DNA from: a virus
Virus record (IMG/VR): IMGVR_UViG_3300042369_000038
Location: 1-29,380 of that record
Direction: 5' to 3' (one strand)
DNA length: 29,380 nucleotides
In this document: positions 7,129 to 13,448 of the stretch, piece after piece
Layout of the letters: each line of letters opens with the position of its first letter
Numbering within the stretch: the first letter of the stretch is position 1
Program-made: the position numbers and the translations under genes
Notes under the pieces: model-generated
Told to the model about the DNA's origin: nothing
Database searches by the model: none
The model's input: the letters and a program-made list of their open reading frames with translations, nothing else

Positions 7129-7683
7129 TTAATTTTCTGTTATTTTGCCTAAATATGAAAAATTTAAATAAGAAGCAATTTCAAAATGCACTCTAATTAT
7201 GTCATAATGAACTTTAGATAATTGTTTGTTTAATAACATTGTATTTTTTGAATTAATAATATCACTTTCATTTAAATTTTCAATTAAATTTTGCAATGAA
7301 TTAATAGCTAAAATAGATTGTGAAGTTTTTTTTTGCATTTCTATTAATTTATTTGAATCTAAATTAAAACTTAAATTTAAACAAGAAGGTAAAGATTTAT
7401 TATTAATCGGTTTCATATATTCAATTAATATTTTTTCCATAATTAATCTATGTTCTTTGTTTTCAATTAAAATAACTCTTGCATAACTCCAATCTTTATT
7501 ATCGTTTTTGCAATGCATCTGTAGTCTATTGTTTATGTTTTTTGTATGACCAATATAAATTAAATCATCATTTTTATCATATAACATATAAATACCACTA
7601 TCTTGAATTACAGGAATTATATCATAATAATAATAAGACATATTCCATTCACCTTGTCTTTTAATCTTTTTTAATTTTATCAT
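7129..7683 (-). CDS. GIY-YIG homing-type endonuclease, AT-rich insert
   Basis: 184 aa with a GIY-YIG nuclease domain: DSGIYMLYD (GIY 30-32), LIYIGHT (YIG 43-45), NNRLQMH (R53) and the glutamate E83, all catalytic positions. The rest is Asn/Leu/Lys-rich with no recognised DNA-binding module. Base composition is far more AT-rich than the neighbours: sampled 60-base stretches inside hold about 18-20% G+C, against about one third in the ERF gene. This suggests recent arrival as a mobile gene. The ATG at 7683 overlaps the primase-helicase TGA (ATGA). An ATG at 7641 (MSYYYY) is an alternative start. Confidence 0.85.
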   Translation of the reverse strand: MIKLKKIKRQGEWNMSYYYYDIIPVIQDSGIYMLYDKNDDLIYIGHTKNINNRLQMHCKNDNKDWSYARVILIENKEHRLIMEKILIEYMKPINNKSLPSCLNLSFNLDSNKLIEMQKKTSQSILAINSLQNLIENLNESDIINSKNTMLLNKQLSKVHYDIIRVHFEIASYLNFSYLGKITEN

Positions 7684-10019
7684 ATATTCATAGCTTTAAT
7701 TGTTAATTCATCCCATATATCTATCTCTTTTACCTCCTGTACAAATGACAATTTAGTACTGCCTCCATTCCTATTGGTAGAGCAGATATATCCTTTGTAT
7801 TCGCAGTACTTCTTAAAGTTAATTGTGATGCTGTTCTGTGTTATGTAGTTCTTTTTATCAGGGAATGCATTGCAAAATGAATCGTATAACTGTTCTTTCA
7901 CTGAGTAGTAAGTATCCTCTTTTAGATCCTCAAAGAAATAGTACATTTCACTGCTAATCTCATCTAATATCTTTCTAAAGTTTAGATTTACAGTAGGCAT
8001 CTCTATAAGTCCTACATTAAGATATATCTGTATACATTCTTGACAATAATTGTCAAAGGCTGCCCATTGGTCATCATCCCAATCAACGAACAGCTCATGA
8101 CCAAATAGATCTACAGGAGTGAACTTATCATTAAATGTCTTAGCCATCTCTACCTCATACTTTCTAGCATTGAAAGATGCACCATTGCCTGAGATAGTAT
8201 AGTTGGTAGTGATAATAATCTTAGGGCTGTTAGTTACATCTAGTTTAATAGAATCCTTGCCTTTGTATTCAATAGTAATACCCTCAGTAATAACACTGAA
8301 TAAGCTCTCAAAGTTGAACTTCTTTTTAACATCATCAAATACTAATATTTGGCAGTCAGTAGATACATTCTGATAGGGGAATTTATTTTGAAAGTCAAAC
8401 AGCTTACCATCTAAGCTCTGCACTTTCTTAAGATGTCCCATTGCATTCCAAAACAATCCCTTTCCACTTCTCCCATTAGGCACATCAGAGATAGCCTCAT
8501 CATTAAAGATAATAGCTTTGTTATTACTCCTATCCTTATAGCTGTGCAGGAGGTATCCGATTACAGTCTGAAATGCTTTGTACTTACTTTTATCTTTACC
8601 TGCTATGTTCCAAATGAAAGTTCTAAATTCTGAACTATGGTGATCTGTTTTCTTAAAGTCTCTATTGATGACCTGGTCTCTCCAAATAGATAGATCCATA
8701 TCAGCATAAGATAGTACCTCTTTTTTATCTTTAGATACCTTTACTATGCAATTAGTATAGAATAGATATGCACTATCTTTGTCATCTTTCAATAGACTTA
8801 CATTCTTACTAGTCAATATCCCTAGAAATTCTCTCTTAAAGAACTTAAGATTGCCACTCATCAGGTTATAAACTCCCTCAGGCTTATCATTAGAGGTTAT
8901 GTAATCTAATACAAAATCTTTTATATCTTTCTCATATACCTCATTTAAAAATATACCCTCTTTTTTAATCATTTGAAATGTGCCATTTTTCTCAGGGGAA
9001 TGCTTAAAGAAATCATTGTTATCTAGGAATGTTTTGAACTTAAAGTTGTTAAGATTGTAAGCTCCATTCTGAGTAGTGGACCAAAAGTCATCATCTACCA
9101 TCTTAAACTTCTTTTTCAATGCCTCCTTAGCAGCATTCCAATCTCCATTATGCTTGACTAAAGTATAGATATTAAATGGTGAATAAGATTGCTTAGATTC
9201 AAATGGCTTTATAGCTCCTCCATCTTCACTAAATATATAGAACATATTATTTTGAAAGCCAAAAGTAGCAGAGAATCCATCTTTTATATCTTTGTTAGGT
9301 CTAGTCCAATACTCTGAGCCATCCTTTCTCTTATTGCAGAACTGCCAACCTATCCCCTTAAGCAGCTCCTTAGCCTCTTCTCCATTCTCAAGGTTATATT
9401 TACCATCAGGAGTAGTATCTTTCCAGGTCTCTGCCCATTTTCTATCAGATGTATCTTTGTGAGGTAGACTAATAGTGTGATGCTGATTGTAAGATGTAAT
9501 TAAATCAAAGACATTATTAATATCATCATCAAAATAGCTCAGCTTTATGTACTCCTCACCACCTATATGACTATATCCACTAGATGGATAGCAGGCACAG
9601 TACTGTCCATTGCCTCTCATCTCTACCATTGTAGCTCCTGTAGGATATTTAGCAAATACTCTACCATTAAACTTCTCTTTTGATCTAAAGTAAACATGAT
9701 AGCCACCTCCTGCTGTAGTGTAACAGGATAGCATCCCATCTTTAATAAGCATCTTAATAGATGGCACATTAATAAAGTCATCAAATGTATCTTTAATAGG
9801 CTCACCATTATGGCAGTCAAAGTCAATGCAGTAAAATTCACTAACTAATCCACAGGCTATCCCTATTTTTTCAGCTTTTAAGAATCTACTATCTACATCT
9901 GTAATAGTTTCATATAAAAAATTATGACCTGCCTCAAGCATTGGAGCTTTGCTGTTCCAAAGTGGTAGAGGATTCAATCCCTCTGCTATTAATTCATGTG
10001 CTACATCTATTAGATTCAT
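7680..10019 (-). CDS. Primase-polymerase / SF3-like helicase, bifunctional replication protein
   Basis: 779 aa, the main replication enzyme. The N-terminal prim-pol domain (about 1-190) has the catalytic DxD in YCIDFDCH (D66, D68) and the GGGYHVYF motif (H108). The C-terminal helicase has Walker A NGRSGKG (515-521), Walker B QILVFDD (557-563) and a sensor TTNY (604-607), as in D5/DUF5906-type SF3 helicases. Walker A ends in Gly instead of Ser/Thr after the lysine. It presumably primes and unwinds at the phage origin, which is probably the iteron region just upstream. It is the first gene after the promoter at 10124-10156 and the structured leader. Confidence 0.9.
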   Translation of the reverse strand: MNLIDVAHELIAEGLNPLPLWNSKAPMLEAGHNFLYETITDVDSRFLKAEKIGIACGLVSEFYCIDFDCHNGEPIKDTFDDFINVPSIKMLIKDGMLSCYTTAGGGYHVYFRSKEKFNGRVFAKYPTGATMVEMRGNGQYCACYPSSGYSHIGGEEYIKLSYFDDDINNVFDLITSYNQHHTISLPHKDTSDRKWAETWKDTTPDGKYNLENGEEAKELLKGIGWQFCNKRKDGSEYWTRPNKDIKDGFSATFGFQNNMFYIFSEDGGAIKPFESKQSYSPFNIYTLVKHNGDWNAAKEALKKKFKMVDDDFWSTTQNGAYNLNNFKFKTFLDNNDFFKHSPEKNGTFQMIKKEGIFLNEVYEKDIKDFVLDYITSNDKPEGVYNLMSGNLKFFKREFLGILTSKNVSLLKDDKDSAYLFYTNCIVKVSKDKKEVLSYADMDLSIWRDQVINRDFKKTDHHSSEFRTFIWNIAGKDKSKYKAFQTVIGYLLHSYKDRSNNKAIIFNDEAISDVPNGRSGKGLFWNAMGHLKKVQSLDGKLFDFQNKFPYQNVSTDCQILVFDDVKKKFNFESLFSVITEGITIEYKGKDSIKLDVTNSPKIIITTNYTISGNGASFNARKYEVEMAKTFNDKFTPVDLFGHELFVDWDDDQWAAFDNYCQECIQIYLNVGLIEMPTVNLNFRKILDEISSEMYYFFEDLKEDTYYSVKEQLYDSFCNAFPDKKNYITQNSITINFKKYCEYKGYICSTNRNGGSTKLSFVQEVKEIDIWDELTIKAMNI

Positions 10020-10117
10020 AATTTATATAAAAAAGAGAGTCCCCCTAAGCGAACAGCCAAGTTGATAGGGGGATTTATACTCTCTAAGATTAAAGTCTTT
10101 GTCATTGGCTGTTCTAA
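10020..10117 (-). ncRNA. Structured leader RNA with crossing stems (pseudoknot or attenuator)
   Basis: In the minus-strand transcript GAACAGCCAA (10114-10105) can pair perfectly with UUGGCUGUUC (10060-10051). That second strand lies in the loop of another hairpin, AGAGAGU/ACUCUCU (10085-10079 with 10040-10034) stacked near CCCCCU/AGGGGG (10072-10067 with 10046-10041). The stems interleave, so the RNA can form a pseudoknot or switch between two folds. The second hairpin is followed by UUUUU and lies 14 nt before the primase-helicase AUG. It could therefore act as a transcription terminator or block initiation. No known riboswitch class is recognised. Confidence 0.6.
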
Positions 10118-10123
10118 TTTTTA

Positions 10124-10156
10124 CAAATGTAATAATAATTATTAATACTTTACAAA
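10124..10156 (-). promoter_or_regulatory. Host-type promoter of the replication operon
   Basis: On the minus strand TTTG (10156-10153) is followed after 21 nt by TACATTTG (10131-10124). This fits the Bacteroidetes housekeeping consensus TTTG/TTG, about 17-23 nt, TAnnTTTG. The start would fall near 10118, just before the 5' strand of the leader pseudoknot. Confidence 0.75.
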
Positions 10157-10157
10157 G

Positions 10158-10407
10158 TGTGCAATCTTTTTTTATCAACATACAACTTTGCACAAACTTT
10201 GCACACCCAAAAGTTAGCAGTACCAAGGCTTTGTGCAAAGTTGGTCTTTTTTTTTACTTTTTTTTTTCATCCTGGTCTTATAGTATATATAGGGTAGGGG
10301 CTTTTTCTCAAAACTTTGCACAAATCAATCTAAATTATTGATAATCAATTCTATTTTATGTGCAATCTTTTGTGCAAAGTTGTAAGGACCATTTTAACAT
10401 TGCACAA
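10158..10407. repeat. Iteron array (AACTTTGCACAA), candidate replication origin
   Basis: The 12-mer AACTTTGCACAA occurs at 10184-10195 and 10312-10323, and as 11/12 at 10195-10206. Its complement TTGTGCAAAGTT occurs at 10231-10242 and 10370-10381. Partial copies with GTGCAAT or TTGCACAA lie at about 10158, 10359 and 10400. The first two overlap in tandem at 11-bp spacing, one helical turn. Long T runs (about 10246-10267) and an AT-rich stretch (10324-10358) lie within the array. The position between a DnaA-domain-IV-like gene and the primase-helicase gene fits an origin or operator. No open frame here looks real. Confidence 0.65.
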
Positions 10408-10426
10408 AAAAAGCCCCGAAGGGCTT
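10403..10426 (-). terminator. Rho-independent terminator of the early operon
   Basis: On the minus strand AAGCCC-TTCG-GGGCTT is followed by a run of T (TTTTT) and TGTGC. The hairpin begins in the stop codon of the DnaA-like gene and has a stable UUCG-type loop. It separates the early operon from the origin region. Confidence 0.85.
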
Positions 10427-10832
10427 AAATTATTTCAGCTAGTTCTTTAGCTGTCATATATTCTTTAAATTTATTGACCTTATCATACTCCCAAGGCATC
10501 TGAATCCTCACATTTATGTAATTGAACTTCTCTAATGCTGAGACTTTGTACTTATCCTCATAATCTAGATCATCTGCAGCTTGCACTAATGGCTCTATCT
10601 CATGGAGATATACTTTATCATGCATCCTAGACCATCTCCTGTGCATTCTGATACCATGTATAACAGTAGCATGATGTCTATTCATAAGCCTTCCTATTTC
10701 ACTAAGTGATAGCTTACATTTGTTTAGCCTGTACATTACATAGTATCTCTTATAGACATAGGCTCTATTCCTAGAGTTGGTAGCTAGTTTATACTTTATA
10801 ATTTGTTCTTTTAAAAATTTTAGTTCTGTCAT
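10425..10832 (-). CDS. DnaA domain-IV-like origin-binding protein (135 aa)
   Basis: Residues about 20-70 match the DNA-binding domain IV of DnaA: RAYVYKRYYVMYRLNK, LSLSEIGRLMNRHHATVIHG. The HHATVIHGI block (53-61) corresponds to the DnaA signature (DHTTVLHA). There is no AAA+ ATPase domain, so this is a stand-alone binding domain with a helical C-terminal extension. It lies next to the iteron array and could be its binding protein, helping load the primase-helicase. The iterons do not resemble the classical DnaA box TTATCCACA. The ATG overlaps the GIY-YIG stop (ATGA). Confidence 0.75.
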   Translation of the reverse strand: MTELKFLKEQIIKYKLATNSRNRAYVYKRYYVMYRLNKCKLSLSEIGRLMNRHHATVIHGIRMHRRWSRMHDKVYLHEIEPLVQAADDLDYEDKYKVSALEKFNYINVRIQMPWEYDKVNKFKEYMTAKELAEII

Positions 10833-11287
10833 TTTTTTGTATGTTTTTTAGTTCCTGCTATATTATATTTTGGCTTATATTTTTGTATAAAATTATTTTC
10901 CATTTCAAGAGCTTTATTACGATCATGCTCTTCAAAAAATTTTACTGTATCCCATTCTTTAATATTTTCTCTTGTATGTTCCCTTAATCTTGAATAAATA
11001 CAATTAGATACTCCAACATAAACTAAATTTTCATTATTAAATAATAAATAACATCCTTGATATAAATCAGGTTGAATTTCTTTAGCTTTTTTAAAATTTA
11101 TTCTACTAATTTTTTTAACACTATAATCTTCTTCTTCTCTTTCCCATTCGTATGAATATTTATTGGGAGGATTAATTAATAAATCTACTGCCCAATCATA
11201 TTCGGTATGAGGCTCTTGAAAATTTGAAACTAAATAACGATTTTCCCAAAGCGTGTATAGTATTATGTGTGCTTGTTTTTTAGTCAT
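10829..11287 (-). CDS. GIY-YIG endonuclease with N-terminal extension
   Basis: 152 aa. The nuclease domain occupies the C-terminal half: YQGCYLLFNN (GCY 78-80 in place of GIY), LVYVGVSN (YVG 90-92), SRLREHT (R100) and ALEMENNFI (E130), then YKPKYNIAG. The first 70 residues (HTEYDWAVDLLINPPNKYSY) are an unrecognised extension that may bind DNA. The gene is AT-richer than its neighbours. It is coupled by ATGA overlaps on both sides, so any past insertion has been fitted neatly into the operon. It is only distantly similar to the GIY-YIG protein at 7129. Confidence 0.8.
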   Translation of the reverse strand: MTKKQAHIILYTLWENRYLVSNFQEPHTEYDWAVDLLINPPNKYSYEWEREEEDYSVKKISRINFKKAKEIQPDLYQGCYLLFNNENLVYVGVSNCIYSRLREHTRENIKEWDTVKFFEEHDRNKALEMENNFIQKYKPKYNIAGTKKHTKK

Positions 11288-11526
11288 AACAATTTAGTTT
11301 GTGTTACTGACTTAAATAGATCCGATTGAGACTCCATTACACCTGTAGCATTAATGAAATCTATCTCTACTTTTGCAGATTGGATTAGAGTACCTGCGAG
11401 CTGAGATATTGCCTTAGCTTTATCTACCTCCACATTCACCTGGTCTGTTGTTAATGTTTCATCGCTCAATCTCTCGAGAGCCATAAAGATGTGATCTCTT
11501 AAATCACTTAGTTTGTTTTGTGCCAT
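11284..11526 (-). CDS. Conserved phage protein of unknown function (80 aa)
   Basis: Helical protein: LSDLRDHIFMALERLSDETL (about 6-25), then VDKAKAISQLAGTLIQSAKV (33-52) and EIDFINATGVMES. Small proteins with the LRDHIF...KAKAI..LA..I..SAKVE pattern are widespread in tailed phages and often lie beside HNH endonucleases, as here. I know no proven function. It overlaps the HNH gene by 23 nt and the GIY-YIG gene by 4 nt. Confidence 0.7.
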   Translation of the reverse strand: MAQNKLSDLRDHIFMALERLSDETLTTDQVNVEVDKAKAISQLAGTLIQSAKVEIDFINATGVMESQSDLFKSVTQTKLL

Positions 11527-12115
11527 TATTATTTATTTTATTTATTAGTTTACATTTTAATCTCATTACCTGTTGTAATTCTTTAGGCAATCTTTGGATG
11601 GTATTTCTAGCCATATTTTCTTTCAAAGTAATCATTAGCAGATTAGTAATATCATTATTCATATAATTACCATCCTTATACACTACCACCATCCCTTTAG
11701 GAATTGGTCCATTGTGCTGTTCCCAAGTATATCTATTGAGGAGCTGCCACTTTGAATCTGCTAGCTTAATATATTGGTACATTTTACCTCCTGTATCTTT
11801 CCTTTGATGGATAGTACCTATAGGCTGAGTATTCATAGGCTTATTACCTTTCTTAAACATTGTCTTAGCTACTTTCTCATACAAATCTTTGGACATTTTC
11901 TGTCCTTTGTTAGGAGGTACTTGACCTTTCTGAAATTGAGTAGCTTTACCACCTAGATATCCTGGAGGATATTGAGTAGACCTTAAGTATACAGGATCTT
12001 TCTTAATACCCATAGCAAAAGCTCTATTATAAACTGATGACTCACTAAGTCCTAAGTCATCTGCTATCTTCTTAGTAGGCTCAAATGGATACCTTTCTCT
12101 TATGATATCATTCAT
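11504..12115 (-). CDS. HNH endonuclease-like protein with degenerate active site
   Basis: 203 aa. A helix-turn-helix stands at the N-terminus (KKIADDLGLSESSVYNRAFA, about 15-34), followed by a basic linker (FQKGQVPPNKGQKMS). An HNH_3-type core follows: NRYTWEQHNGPIPKGMVVVY (127-146), KDGNYMNND, NLLMIT. The usual His of the HRxxW position is Asn (N127) and the usual His before the DGN is Tyr (Y146). The metal and catalytic histidines therefore appear replaced, so cleavage activity is doubtful. Similar H-less forms occur in other phages and may act mainly as DNA-binding proteins. Its ATG overlaps the preceding 50-aa gene (ATGA). Confidence 0.75.
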   Translation of the reverse strand: MNDIIRERYPFEPTKKIADDLGLSESSVYNRAFAMGIKKDPVYLRSTQYPPGYLGGKATQFQKGQVPPNKGQKMSKDLYEKVAKTMFKKGNKPMNTQPIGTIHQRKDTGGKMYQYIKLADSKWQLLNRYTWEQHNGPIPKGMVVVYKDGNYMNNDITNLLMITLKENMARNTIQRLPKELQQVMRLKCKLINKINNNGTKQTK

Positions 12116-12264
12116 ATCTCTTCAATTAGCATTATTAAATCATCATTTTTCTGAATGAGCTGCTTAACATGATTACGATCATATGCCTCTATAATTCTAG
12201 TAACTAACTTCACAGGACCATTCCAATAGTCAAAGGTCTTGAACACTACTTTATATATCTTCAT
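12112..12264 (-). CDS. Hypothetical protein (50 aa)
   Basis: Short frame filling the space between the 69-aa gene and the HNH gene. The product begins MKIYKVVFKTFDYWNGPVKL and continues TRIIEAYDRNHVKQLIQKND to an acidic end (IEEI), a plausible beta-beta-alpha fold. Its stop overlaps the HNH start (ATGA at 12115-12112), and its start overlaps the 69-aa gene by 14 nt. Tight coupling and balanced composition make it a likely real gene. Function unknown. Confidence 0.65.
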   Translation of the reverse strand: MKIYKVVFKTFDYWNGPVKLVTRIIEAYDRNHVKQLIQKNDDLIMLIEEI

Positions 12265-12460
12265 TGTCATTGTTTTTAATTGGCACATCTAAGCCATACA
12301 TTAAATCAAACATCTTGAAATCTCTGACAGCATTTCTCTTACTACCCTCATAATTCTGAAAGTACCACTCTCTAAATTGTAGGTATTTTTGGTGAGTGTA
12401 TTCACCATTAGCTATTTCATCCTGGACCTTAATAGCTAGCTGTGTGAACTCATTTATCAT
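12251..12460 (-). CDS. Hypothetical protein (69 aa)
   Basis: Soluble, charged and mostly helical, with an aromatic-rich centre (HQKYLQFREWYFQNYEGSKR), a hydrophobic segment (FKMFDLMYGLDVP) and an acidic polar end (NNDNEDI). The ATG at 12460 overlaps the stop of the 41-aa gene by 11 nt. No family is recognised. Placement in the early operon suggests a small early host-interaction or replication accessory protein, but nothing in the sequence decides this. Confidence 0.6.
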   Translation of the reverse strand: MINEFTQLAIKVQDEIANGEYTHQKYLQFREWYFQNYEGSKRNAVRDFKMFDLMYGLDVPIKNNDNEDI

Positions 12461-12575
12461 CTCTGAGTAGTTTAGCTCTGCAGATTTGCAGGTAAAGTTC
12501 TAAATTAAAGCTACCTCTATCTTGTCTCTGCCACCAATCTAATTGCTGAAAAAGTGTAATCATGTTATTATTCAT
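12450..12575 (-). CDS. Hypothetical small protein (41 aa)
   Basis: MNNNMITLFQQLDWWQRQ begins a 41-aa basic/aromatic peptide that ends RAKLLRDDK. Its ATG (12575) overlaps the preceding stop as ATGA, and its stop overlaps the next gene by 11 nt. This coupling is the main argument that it is expressed. No function is apparent. Confidence 0.55.
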   Translation of the reverse strand: MNNNMITLFQQLDWWQRQDRGSFNLELYLQICRAKLLRDDK

Positions 12576-12763
12576 ATCTTAGATTTTAATAAGTTAAGAT
12601 TTGCATTACTTAAAGGAAACAGGGATACCTCTTCATCATCAGTCTCCTCAGCATGATATGTAAATGGCTCAATAGTGCCAAATATATATACATCACTATC
12701 GTAGCTAGTTTTCCAATTAGACCAATACTTGTTTTCAAATTTAGTTAGTTTAATAAAGTTCAT
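12572..12763 (-). CDS. Hypothetical protein (63 aa)
   Basis: I use the ATG at 12763 (MNFIKLTKFENKYWSNW). The longer frame from 12841 would add 26 cysteine- and isoleucine-rich residues that coincide with a better small gene in another frame. The ATG forms an ATGA overlap with the upstream 43-aa gene, which supports this start. The protein is polar with an acidic centre (HAEETDDEEVSLFPL) and a short basic tail, and looks like a small beta protein (YDSDVYIFGTIEPF). Function unknown. Confidence 0.6.
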   Translation of the reverse strand: MNFIKLTKFENKYWSNWKTSYDSDVYIFGTIEPFTYHAEETDDEEVSLFPLSNANLNLLKSKI

Positions 12764-12891
12764 AATATAAGTTCTAAAAAAGTGAATAAAAATAAGATTG
12801 ATAGTATTACAGTTGTAACAATAAGCATAGCTATAGCACATGCTTTCTGCTCTTCTCCTACAGGAGTAAAATAATTAATTAGTTTTTTCAT
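12760..12891 (-). CDS. Small membrane protein (43 aa)
   Basis: Starts MKKLINYFTPVGEEQKAC and continues into one long hydrophobic helix (AIAMLIVTTVILSILFLF) with a short end (TFLELIL). This predicts a single transmembrane span with the N-terminus inside. Its stop overlaps the next ATG (ATGA at 12763-12760) and its start overlaps the 59-aa gene by 17 nt. Role unknown; small early membrane peptides of phages often target the host envelope or cell division, which is only a possibility here. Confidence 0.6.
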   Translation of the reverse strand: MKKLINYFTPVGEEQKACAIAMLIVTTVILSILFLFTFLELIL

Positions 12892-13054
12892 TGATTCTAT
12901 TCATTTGTTTAAATAAATTCTCAATTTCCTGTAACTGTTCTTTGTTTAAAAATGTAGTTAAGGTCTGAATAATTAAATGCAGTTGATTTGTGTTTAGCTT
13001 ATCCTCCTGCTGTTGTACTTCTAAATAATCTAAGATTTCATTAAATGTTTTCAT
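12875..13054 (-). CDS. First gene of the early operon, helical protein (59 aa)
   Basis: I use the ATG at 13054 (MKTFNEILDYLEVQQQ). A longer frame begins at a TTG (13090), but that codon lies inside the promoter -7 box and is not a credible start. The protein is almost entirely amphipathic helix, rich in Gln, Leu, Asn and Glu (NTNQLHLIIQTLTTFLNKEQ ... IENLFKQMNRINEK), and may form a coiled coil or small dimer. Function unknown. Confidence 0.6.
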   Translation of the reverse strand: MKTFNEILDYLEVQQQEDKLNTNQLHLIIQTLTTFLNKEQLQEIENLFKQMNRINEKTN

Positions 13055-13087
13055 GTGTAAAAGTTTTAATTGTTGATAACTATACGC

Positions 13088-13095
13088 CAAAGATA
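13088..13095 (-). promoter_or_regulatory. Host-type promoter of the early operon
   Basis: The minus strand reads TATCTTTG, an exact TAnnTTTG box, 33 nt before the ATG at 13054. The -33 box is weak (TTATTG-like about 20 nt upstream). It is the only good host-type box in the gap, and all early genes lie downstream. Confidence 0.6.
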
Positions 13096-13288
13096 GTATA
13101 AAGTTTTATAACTGCAATAAAAAAGTGTAATTTATATTCATTCTAAATAAGGATAGGTCGCAATTTGCGACTGCAACCAACTTGGCGGAAATACCGACAG
13201 GTTAAAACCTTAAAACCTTTGCTATTATTAAGGTTATAGCCTTAAAAAGTCCAATTTATTTCGTAAAAAACGGGACATAATCTAAAGT

Positions 13289-13334
13289 GTTACTTTGGAA
13301 TTACATGATAAGTTACTTTGGAATTACATGATAA
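13289..13334. repeat. Perfect 23-bp tandem repeat, two copies
   Basis: GTTACTTTGGAATTACATGA followed by TAA occurs twice head to tail (13289-13311 and 13312-13334), directly followed by TCGGAATTATG, a partial echo. A spacing of about two helical turns would put two bound proteins on the same face, so an operator is likely. Confidence 0.8.
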
Positions 13335-13380
13335 TCGGAATTATGCCTATTATGTAAACTTTATTTAGCATTATTCATGC

Positions 13381-13423
13381 AAAAAAAAAAGCAGCTGCGT
13401 GCTGGGGAGCTTACAACTGCTTT
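13381..13423 (-). terminator. Strong Rho-independent terminator of the portal-lysis operon
   Basis: On the minus strand AAAGCAGTTG (13423-13414) pairs with CAGCTGCTTT (13397-13388) with one G-T wobble, around a 16-nt loop. An unbroken T run (13390-13381) follows. It lies 26 nt past the exonuclease stop. Confidence 0.9.
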
Positions 13424-13448
13424 CTTTAACATGGAAACAAGTGCTAAG

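Larger units (their letters stand above)
13096..13448. other. Intergenic control region between late and early operons
   Basis: About 350 bp without a credible gene. It holds the upstream part of the early promoter and a hairpin palindrome GTCGCA-ATT-TGCGAC (13157-13171). It also holds an AACCTT/AAGGTT inverted repeat (13206-13211 with 13230-13235), a perfect 23-bp tandem repeat (13289-13334) and the late-operon terminator (13381-13423). The dyads look like operators for early transcription; the binding protein is unknown. Confidence 0.6.

Noticed and set aside
10023-10341. Open frames on both strands over the origin region (71 aa minus, 80 aa plus)
   Set aside because: They run through the iterons, promoter and structured leader. 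Composition is unlike protein and they match no family.
13055-13090. TTG start extending the first early gene
   Set aside because: The codon lies inside the TATCTTTG promoter box; ATG at 13054 is the sensible start.
13289-13320. Host-type promoter within the 23-bp repeat (two TTTG boxes)
   Set aside because: The spacing and -7 box do not fit TAnnTTTG, and nothing is coded on the plus strand downstream.
13334-13360. dif/Xer-like recombination site (TTATGTAAACT half-site)
   Set aside because: The left half is not an inverted match, and no recombinase is encoded.
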